A stretch of 5,322 nucleotides of DNA from Verrucomicrobiota bacterium (GTDB lineage: Bacteria > Verrucomicrobiota > Verrucomicrobiae > Opitutales > CG1-02-43-26). The notes below the pieces were generated by a model that had not been told where the DNA came from, did no database searches, and saw nothing but the letters and a program-made list of their open reading frames with translations. The stretch is taken from the NCBI GenBank assembly GCA_013289195.1, contig JABDAI010000067.1:1-5322 (forward strand), in the 5' to 3' direction. Numbering within the stretch: position 1 is the first letter of the stretch; every line of letters starts with the position of its first letter. Positions 1 to 4,387 of the stretch are shown piece after piece. The translations under genes were made by a program, and so were the position numbers.

Positions 1-2
1 CT

Positions 3-56
3 TTTTATAGTGATAGGGCAAGAAAACTCTTTGAAAAAGCAGGTTTTTCTTCTTAA
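3..56 (+). CDS. possible C-terminal end of an upstream gene (partial)
   Basis: From the left edge, frame 3 reads FYSDRARKLFEKAGFSS and then a TAA stop. The amphipathic pattern A-R-K-L-F-E-K-A-G-F resembles the last helix and strand of some GNAT acetyltransferases (family knowledge). Seventeen residues are too few for a family call, and a chance open stretch of this length is quite possible. It is listed because it would explain why the next 200 bases carry no coding signal and contain inverted repeats. Sequence to the left of the window would settle it. Confidence 0.35.
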   Translation, partial: FYSDRARKLFEKAGFSS

Positions 57-93
57 TTCAAACATCCTTCTGTTCATTTTAGAAAGAGAATTA

Positions 94-148
94 ATACCAT
101 TTTCCAAATTCAAGTGACCTTTAGCCATTTTAATTTGGGAAATGGTAT
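94..148. repeat. inverted repeat, 17-base arms with one mismatch
   Basis: The left arm (94-110) and right arm (132-148) pair at 16 of 17 positions around a 21-base loop. No T-tract follows, so it is not a standard intrinsic terminator, though it lies about 40 bases after the possible upstream stop codon. It lacks the GRAGTC apex of the downstream hairpins and has a much longer loop, so it may be unrelated to them or a decayed relative. Function unknown. Confidence 0.7.
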
Positions 149-174
149 AAGTTTTCGAAAGATGAAATCTCTGT

Positions 175-201
175 AAATTTCGGAGTCTGCCTCCGAAATT
201 T
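175..201. repeat. perfect hairpin, distal member of the pair before ATPase 1
   Basis: Eleven-base arms (175-185 and 191-201) pair perfectly around the 5-base loop TCTGC. The apex GGAGTCTGCCTCC (182-194) matches the apex of the two hairpins before the second ATPase, although the stems differ. The element TTTCGGAGT, six bases, CCGAAA (178-198) recurs with identical spacing at 231-251. The stem is followed by only a few T residues, so a role as terminator for an upstream gene is possible but weakly supported. A role tied to the following ATPase is inferred from the shared apex. Confidence 0.85.
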
Positions 202-227
202 TATGAAAATTTGATATTTTTATATTG

Positions 228-254
228 AATTTTCGGAGTTAATACCCGAAAATT
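228..254. repeat. hairpin abutting the ATPase 1 start codon
   Basis: Nine-base arms (228-236 and 246-254) pair perfectly around a 9-base loop. The right arm ends six bases before the ATG at 261, so in the mRNA the structure would sit where a ribosome binds. It looks like a diverged copy of the 175-201 hairpin: TTTCGGAGT and CCGAAA are kept at the same 21-base span, 15 of 21 positions are identical, and the apex has drifted. The same placement, five bases before the ATG, is seen at the second ATPase. Confidence 0.8.
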
Positions 255-260
255 GCAAAA

Positions 261-1448
261 ATGGAGCTATTAGAAAGAAAAATTTATCTAGAAGATATAA
301 GGAAGCGATTGAAAAATTATCCAGTTACAATGCTCTTAGGAGCGAGACAGACTGGAAAAACAACTTTGGCACGGGAAATTATGGCGGAATTTAAGGAGCG
401 GGGGGAAACAGTACATTATTTTGATTTAGAATTGCCGAGCGATTTGCAGAGTTTAAAAGAACCACAGCATACATTAGAGGGATTAAAGGGATTGATCATC
501 ATCGATGAAATTCAAAGAAAAGAAGATTTATTTCCATTATTAAGAGTGCTTTCGGACCGTAGACCATTACCAGCTAGATTTTTGTTATTGGGGAGCGCAT
601 CAGGAAAGTTGATGAGGCAGACATCGGAATCTTTGGCTGGGAGGATTGCATATTTGGAATTGCCGGGATTTAATATTTTAGAAGTCGACAAGAATGAAAG
701 TGAAAAATTATGGTTGAGGGGAGGATTTCCAGAGTCATTCCTAGCTGAGAGTAATGAGGATAGCCTCATTTGGAGAGAAAATTTCATGAGAACTTTTTTG
801 GAACGGGATATTCCATCGTTTGGAGTGAAGGTATTGCCGGCAGATTTATGGCGATTTCTGCAAATGGCAGCACATTATCATGGACAGACTTGGAATAGTA
901 GCGAAATTGCAAAATCGCTTCAAATTTCGGATAAAACAGTGAAAAACTATTTGGATATATTTACAGAGACATTTATAGTGAGACAGTTGGCTCCCTGGTA
1001 TGGGAATCTAAGCAAGCGTGTAGTAAAATCACATAAATTTTATATTAGGGATTCGGGAATTTTGCATGCACTATTAAGAATTAATTCCCGCGATGAAATA
1101 CTAAGGCATCCCAAGCTAGGTGCGTCATGGGAGGGATTTGCATTGGAACAATTAATAGAATTGGGCAGAGGAGGTTATGATGCTTATTTTTGGAATATCT
1201 ATAATGGAGCAGAAATGGACCTTATTATGCACTTAAAAGGAAAGCGATGGGGATTTGAAGTCAAATATGCAGATGCACCAAGTATCACTAAGTCTATGCA
1301 TGTGGCAAAGGATACATTGGAATTGGAGCACATATTTGTTGTTTATCCTGGAAGCAGAAGGTATTACTTAGGCGAGAGAATAGAAGCAATTCCTTTGAAC
1401 GAAGCTTGTACAGTTTTGGCAAATCTTACTAACCTCAGTTCAGGATAA
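261..1448 (+). CDS. AAA-type ATPase with DUF4143 (PD-(D/E)XK-like) C-terminal domain, copy 1
   Basis: This 395-residue protein has the full layout of the COG1373-type ATPase family. Walker A is GARQTGKTT (27-35), Walker B is LIIIDE (78-83), the sensor-like strand is LLLGSAS (108-114) and a conserved ESLAGR follows (123-128). Next come W-L-R-G-G-F-P (151-157), FLERDI (179-184), a helix-turn-helix-like segment (about 212-231) and KFYIRDSGI (259-267). The C-terminal part carries a PD-(D/E)XK-like set: E291, D320 and E333-V-K335. The family has no settled biochemical role; ATP binding is secure, while nuclease activity is inference. It is cytoplasmic, with no signal peptide or membrane segment. 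ATG 261 is the first possible start because an in-frame TAA lies at 240-242. There is no linear Shine-Dalgarno; a hairpin ends six bases upstream and another overlaps the stop codon. Its codon use (Arg AGA/AGG, Gly GGA/GGG) and G-rich coding strand differ from every neighbour, including its paralogue at 4388. Confidence 0.95.
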   Translation: MELLERKIYLEDIRKRLKNYPVTMLLGARQTGKTTLAREIMAEFKERGETVHYFDLELPSDLQSLKEPQHTLEGLKGLIIIDEIQRKEDLFPLLRVLSDRRPLPARFLLLGSASGKLMRQTSESLAGRIAYLELPGFNILEVDKNESEKLWLRGGFPESFLAESNEDSLIWRENFMRTFLERDIPSFGVKVLPADLWRFLQMAAHYHGQTWNSSEIAKSLQISDKTVKNYLDIFTETFIVRQLAPWYGNLSKRVVKSHKFYIRDSGILHALLRINSRDEILRHPKLGASWEGFALEQLIELGRGGYDAYFWNIYNGAEMDLIMHLKGKRWGFEVKYADAPSITKSMHVAKDTLELEHIFVVYPGSRRYYLGERIEAIPLNEACTVLANLTNLSSG

Positions 1449-1486
1449 GCTTATCCAACAAAAAATGTTGGATAAGCTTCTTGTTT
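1447..1486 (+). terminator. stem-loop terminator overlapping the ATPase 1 stop codon
   Basis: Perfect 14-base arms (1447-1460 and 1466-1479) flank an AAAAA loop and are followed by the T-rich CTTGTTTT (1480-1487). The stem begins inside the TAA stop codon at 1446-1448. This supports Rho-independent termination of the plus-strand ATPase transcript. The same stem lies downstream of the convergent SGNH gene, but the minus-strand sequence past it is not T-rich, so termination in that direction is less certain. The left part contains the 14-base palindrome GGATAAGCTTATCC (1443-1456). Confidence 0.75.
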
Positions 1487-1514
1487 TGAATAGTATGCAC
1501 CTGACCAGGGATAT

Positions 1515-2459
1515 CTAGTTCTCGCCTTTTCGCTTTTTCTGATTTTGAACAGGACTTTTCCTAAAAACCTTAGGTTCATTTAAAAACTTATAGGCTTCTT
1601 GACCCAATATTCTGTGGACTACTCTGCTTGGATGGAATCCATCATAAAGAAATAAATGATCATTTTCACTTAAGCCAAATGCATGGAGATTATTGGTGAC
1701 TTCATGAAAAAGAGTATAGGCATCAAAATGGTAAATCGTTATTTGTAAAGACTGCTCCAGTTCCAATAACATATGCTTAAGCTGCCGATTCAAAGTTTGT
1801 ATCCCAAAATCCGCTGCCTGATCTGCATACATAGAAAAGCTCTGACGGATAGTCGCCGTTCCTTCAAATTGAAAATAATCCCCAATCGCCGCCAATCCCC
1901 AACCTAAAACTCCGGCTGCACCTGATATAAGAGGTGTTTTCGCCAATGGTGGATAATTGGGAATCAAGAAAGTTTTAGCACCCGCTCGCGCAAGCTCTGT
2001 AATATGTTTCTTCAAATTAGGTATCAATGATTTCGGAATTATCTTATTTTTTATATCATTTCCTCCTACCCATAGAACATATAGACTTCTTGGATCTGCT
2101 TGTCCACCTACCCGTTGCAGATAAGCTTCAACTTGATGTCCAACATTTAAAAGATTGGTAGAAATGTCCCATCCTGTCGTTGCTCCCCCATAAGCAAAAT
2201 TGTATCCCCCTGCAAGACTCGGTCTAGGCCTTGGCAGATCCAATTCATCAGCCAAAACTTCTAACCAAACATCCCCATCTGTAAATCGTCCTTGAGGATA
2301 AATTATACAAATATCTGCAGGTTCTAATGCATATATACAGGCATTTCCATTACAACTAAGACTATCTCCAAATGCAACTATCCCATTGACGCCTAAACCA
2401 TAGAGCTTAGATAGTAACAAGCAAATAAAAAATAAAGATGATAAAAATAATGATTTCAT
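1515..2459 (-). CDS. secreted SGNH/GDSL-family esterase or lipase
   Basis: This 314-residue protein starts with a probable Sec signal peptide: Met-Lys, then a hydrophobic core through about residue 20. The mature part begins almost directly with the GDSL block FGDSLS (30-35; nucleophile Ser33). The second block is GRFTDGDVW (57-65) with NFAYGGATTG (87-96; oxyanion Gly), the third is WVGGND (130-135; Asn134), and the last is DGFHPS with Asp273 and His276. All four SGNH signature residues are present, so it should be active. The spacing resembles the phospholipase/lecithinase/hemolysin group (COG3240), which hydrolyses lipid esters; the substrate here is unknown. Cysteines at 36, 41 and 51 beside the active site could form a disulfide outside the cytoplasm. 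The C-terminal tail (about 296-314) is rich in Lys, Arg and Gln. It is convergent with ATPase 1 and divergent from the metallo-hydrolase. The start is chosen because it gives a proper signal peptide; no Shine-Dalgarno is visible. Confidence 0.92.
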   Translation of the reverse strand: MKSLFLSSLFFICLLLSKLYGLGVNGIVAFGDSLSCNGNACIYALEPADICIIYPQGRFTDGDVWLEVLADELDLPRPRPSLAGGYNFAYGGATTGWDISTNLLNVGHQVEAYLQRVGGQADPRSLYVLWVGGNDIKNKIIPKSLIPNLKKHITELARAGAKTFLIPNYPPLAKTPLISGAAGVLGWGLAAIGDYFQFEGTATIRQSFSMYADQAADFGIQTLNRQLKHMLLELEQSLQITIYHFDAYTLFHEVTNNLHAFGLSENDHLFLYDGFHPSRVVHRILGQEAYKFLNEPKVFRKSPVQNQKKRKGEN

Positions 2460-2481
2460 AATTTAAAATATTTAATTAAGA

Positions 2482-2509
2482 ATTTTAAACTTATTATGTG
2501 GTAAGTCAA
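2482..2509 (-). promoter_or_regulatory. predicted sigma-70-type promoter for the SGNH gene
   Basis: Read on the minus strand, TTGACT (2509-2504) is followed after 16 bases by TAAAAT (2487-2482). Each box differs from the consensus by one base. Transcription would begin near 2475, giving a very short AT-rich leader of roughly 15 bases before the ATG at 2459. This is the best-looking promoter in the window, but it is a sequence match only. Confidence 0.55.
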
Positions 2510-2547
2510 TACTTAAATAGCAAAATATCATTAAATCATTAATTGTA

Positions 2548-2553
2548 TATAAT
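2548..2553 (+). promoter_or_regulatory. possible -10 box for the metallo-hydrolase gene
   Basis: A perfect TATAAT sits 65 bases before the ATG at 2618. No convincing -35 box is found 15-19 bases upstream, so this is a weak call. If it is used, transcription would start near 2560, downstream of the TTG at 2543, which would exclude the longer N-terminus. Confidence 0.35.
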
Positions 2554-2602
2554 AGCATTATTTTTCACCACCAATTTTGCATTGAATTTTTTTTCAAAAT
2601 AT

Positions 2603-2606
2603 AGGA
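2603..2606 (+). promoter_or_regulatory. ribosome-binding site supporting the ATG at 2618
   Basis: AGGA (within TAGGAAAT) lies 11 bases before the ATG at 2618, slightly far but usable. No comparable site precedes the alternative TTG at 2543. It is one reason to choose the shorter protein. Confidence 0.5.
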
Positions 2607-2617
2607 AATTAACTTTA

Positions 2618-3601
2618 ATGTTACGCCATTTTCTCTTCCACCGAAAAAATAACTATCCCTTATCCAATCACTTTGATGGGAAAAAATTCTTTAATCCTCA
2701 TGCAAAGGAAAAATTTCCCTATTTTCGATTATTAAAATGGTTAATTAAGCGAAAGGAAGCCAAATGGCCTAAGTGGGTTCAAAACCATTATCCATGCCAA
2801 TTGCCAACTCATTTAAAAGAAAAGGAAATTGCCGTGACCTTCATTAATCACGCCTCTTTTTTAATTCAAACGGCAAATTTAAATATTCTCATCGACCCCA
2901 TTTATTCAAAACGAATCAGTCCAAGCGCCCTCATTGGCCCCAAACGAGTCCGTCTGCCCGGTATACCTTTCAAATTATTGCCCCCCGTAGATTTGATCCT
3001 TATTACTCATAATCATTATGATCATTTAGATATTCCTACTTTAAAACGCCTTAAAAAAACTCATAATCCCCTATTTATCAGCGGGTTAGGAAACAAAAAG
3101 ATTTTAAAGTCCCATGGTTTTAGGCAAGTTATTGAACTTGATTGGTGGGAAAAATATCACTATCGCAGTAGCGAAATCACTTTCGTACCCGCGCAACATT
3201 TCTCATCGCGTTCGCCCTTTGATCGCAATCAAACACTTTGGGGTGGCTTCATGGTTGAAATTCTGGGCAAAAAAATTTACCATATGGGTGATAGCGGCTA
3301 CGGCCCACATTTCCAGGAAATCCAAAAAACATTGGGTTCACCTGACGTTTCCTTGCTTTCTATAGGCTCTTATAAGCCCCGCTGGTTTATGAAAAAGATG
3401 CATATTAATCCTGAAGAAGCTGTTCAAGCACATTTGGAACTCGACTCTCAACTGACCATTCCAATGCATTTCGGCACTTTCCCCTTGAGCGATGAGCCCT
3501 TTGAACAGCCATTAGTTAATTTAGAAGCTTCTATAAAAAAACATCGTATCACAAAAATTAAAGTTCTAGACTTTGGTGAAACAGTTCTTATCCCAAACTG
3601 A
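2618..3601 (+). CDS. metallo-beta-lactamase-fold hydrolase, NAPE-PLD/RomA-like (COG2220)
   Basis: From ATG 2618 this is a 327-residue protein with all metal-binding residues of the NAPE-PLD-like branch. These are THNHYDHLD (130-138, giving His131, His133, Asp135 and His136), PAQHFSSR (191-198, His194), GDSGYG (224-229, Asp225) and PMHFG (282-286, His284). The N-terminal HFDGKKFFNP and the basic, Trp-containing stretch after it are also typical of this group, as are NHASFLIQT (77-85) and MHINPEEAV (261-269). Two zinc ions are expected. Relatives include a mammalian phospholipase D for N-acyl-phosphatidylethanolamine, but bacterial members are mostly uncharacterised, so the substrate is open. 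The frame stays open upstream to a TTG at 2543, which would add 25 hydrophobic residues. ATG 2618 is preferred because an AGGA precedes it, family-like sequence starts just after it, and a TATAAT lies between the two starts. It is divergent from the SGNH gene and 65 bases upstream of the DJ-1 gene, with no clear terminator between. Confidence 0.93.
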   Translation: MLRHFLFHRKNNYPLSNHFDGKKFFNPHAKEKFPYFRLLKWLIKRKEAKWPKWVQNHYPCQLPTHLKEKEIAVTFINHASFLIQTANLNILIDPIYSKRISPSALIGPKRVRLPGIPFKLLPPVDLILITHNHYDHLDIPTLKRLKKTHNPLFISGLGNKKILKSHGFRQVIELDWWEKYHYRSSEITFVPAQHFSSRSPFDRNQTLWGGFMVEILGKKIYHMGDSGYGPHFQEIQKTLGSPDVSLLSIGSYKPRWFMKKMHINPEEAVQAHLELDSQLTIPMHFGTFPLSDEPFEQPLVNLEASIKKHRITKIKVLDFGETVLIPN

Positions 3602-3666
3602 AGTTTTTGATCTATTAACTTTAGTTTTCGGCTAATCTTAATTCACCACACACTTAAAAAAATACT

Positions 3667-4209
3667 ATGAAAAAGAAAATCTTAACGATCCTAGCTCCAG
3701 GTTTTGAAGAAATTGAGGCCCTTACTCCCATTGATATCCTAAGGCGTGCTAATATGGAAGTCACCATCGCTGCTCTCGAAAATAACAAGCTTGTCTGCGG
3801 ACGTAATGCGATCTGTGTTCAAGCCGATGTTAAATTAAGTGAGCTTAAAGACTTGGACTTTGATGGCATCCTCATTCCCGGAGGTCCTGGGGCAAAAAAA
3901 TTGAGGGAAAGTGATGAAACTCTAAAGCTCGTCAAAGACCTTTTTGACAAAGACCGTCTCATTGCTGCGATTTGCGCTGGCCCAACAGTGCTTTTAGATG
4001 CTGGCATTTTAGTAAACAAAAAATATACTGCTCATTTTTCTCATAAAGATGAACTCCCTGATATGGAAGAAGAAAAAGTCGTCAAAGACAAAAATATCAT
4101 CACCTCCCAAGGCCCAGGAACAGCTCTTCATTTTGCCCTAGCTATTGTAGAAGCCCTTGAAGGAAAGGATGTTGTGAAAAAGATTAAAAAACATATTTGT
4201 TTCAAATAG
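3667..4209 (+). CDS. DJ-1/PfpI (ThiJ/YajL) family protein
   Basis: At 180 residues it has the usual length of the DJ-1/YajL branch. Key features are GFEEIEALTPID (12-23) with Glu17 at the position of the DJ-1 catalytic glutamate, ILIPGGPGA (68-76), and AAICAGPTVLL (100-110), the nucleophile elbow with Cys103. His123 in YTAHF corresponds to the DJ-1 histidine after the elbow. The C-terminal SQGPGTALHFALAIVEAL (147-164) closely follows the human DJ-1 equivalent. Family members are cytoplasmic and reported as glyoxalase III or deglycase-type carbonyl detoxifiers, oxidative-stress sensors or chaperones; which applies here cannot be read from sequence. The start ATG gives the canonical MKKKILTILAPGFEE opening; no Shine-Dalgarno is evident. 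It may be co-transcribed with the metallo-hydrolase upstream. A long hairpin starts 13 bases after its stop but lacks a following T-tract. Confidence 0.95.
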   Translation: MKKKILTILAPGFEEIEALTPIDILRRANMEVTIAALENNKLVCGRNAICVQADVKLSELKDLDFDGILIPGGPGAKKLRESDETLKLVKDLFDKDRLIAAICAGPTVLLDAGILVNKKYTAHFSHKDELPDMEEEKVVKDKNIITSQGPGTALHFALAIVEALEGKDVVKKIKKHICFK

Positions 4210-4221
4210 ATTTGAATTTTA

Positions 4222-4268
4222 TATCACCTTGAAAAATAGAAGTCAGTCTTCTATTTTTCAAGGTGATA
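4222..4268. repeat. perfect 21-bp hairpin A (distal, before ATPase 2)
   Basis: Arms 4222-4242 and 4248-4268 pair at all 21 positions around the loop TCAGT. The apex GAAGTCAGTCTTC (4239-4251) matches the shared motif. Together with flanking TTGAATT (4212-4218) it forms a direct repeat with hairpin B, offset by exactly 113 bases. It lies 13 bases after the DJ-1 stop codon and could end that transcript, but the sequence after it (AATATAAAT) is not a terminator T-tract. A role linked to the ATPase locus is inferred from hairpin B and from the hairpin at 175-201. Confidence 0.9.
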
Positions 4269-4280
4269 ATATAAATACCT

Positions 4281-4310
4281 ATGTTTCAAGAACTTAGAAT
4301 TCAAATTTAA
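4281..4310 (+). other. nine-codon mini-ORF between hairpins A and B
   Basis: An ATG at 4281, 12 bases after hairpin A, opens MFQELRIQI and then TAA. The context (CTATGT) equals the context of the real ATPase start at 4388 (CTATGT), and both peptides have Gln as third residue. It could be a leader peptide or the stump of a decayed earlier copy of the ATPase start. It could equally be chance, and there is no independent evidence of translation. Confidence 0.2.
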
Positions 4311-4333
4311 TCGTTGAATTTCAATTGAATTAT

Positions 4334-4382
4334 TTATATGCTTGAAAAATAGAAGTCTATCTTCTATTTTTCAAGCATATAA
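4334..4382. repeat. perfect 22-bp hairpin B abutting the ATPase 2 start codon
   Basis: Arms 4334-4355 and 4361-4382 pair at all 22 positions around the loop TCTAT. The right arm ends five bases before ATG 4388. Its upper 15 base pairs are identical to hairpin A. Three adjacent pairs in the lower stem differ from A in both arms so that pairing is kept, and only two loop bases differ. If formed in mRNA it would occlude the initiation region; if extruded in DNA it would be a cruciform target. A weak promoter-like pair, TTGAAT (4314-4319) and TATGCT (4337-4342) at 17-base spacing, would place a transcript start inside the left arm. Confidence 0.92.
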
Positions 4383-4387
4383 CATCT

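Noticed and set aside
512..787. 91-codon open frame on the minus strand inside ATPase 1
   Set aside because: It lies wholly antisense to a gene with strong motif support and shows no recognisable domain.
175..1479. ATPase 1 with flanking inverted repeats considered as a classical insertion sequence
   Set aside because: The left and right repeats are each local hairpins and are not complementary to one another. The protein is not a known transposase, and I could not see a target-site duplication.
3114..3365. 83-codon open frame on the plus strand inside the metallo-hydrolase gene
   Set aside because: It overlaps the region encoding the His194 and Asp225 metal ligands in another frame; no independent coding signal.
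3602..3666. Gap between metallo-hydrolase and DJ-1 genes searched for a promoter or terminator
   Set aside because: Only a weak TTGATC (3607-3612) with GCTAAT (3631-3636) at 18 bases is present and there is no stem-loop; not strong enough to list.
3819..4019. 66-codon minus-strand frame inside the DJ-1 gene
   Set aside because: Antisense shadow of a well-supported gene, low-complexity Ser/Leu/Lys composition.
4222..4275. Hairpin A as a standard intrinsic terminator of the DJ-1 gene
   Set aside because: The stem is AT-rich and is followed by AATATAAAT with no T-run. Termination is possible but not the best explanation, given the near-copy placed at the ATPase start.
4222..4382. Two similar repeats considered as a minimal CRISPR array
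   Set aside because: The units are long self-complementary hairpins, only two copies exist, and no cas gene is in the window.
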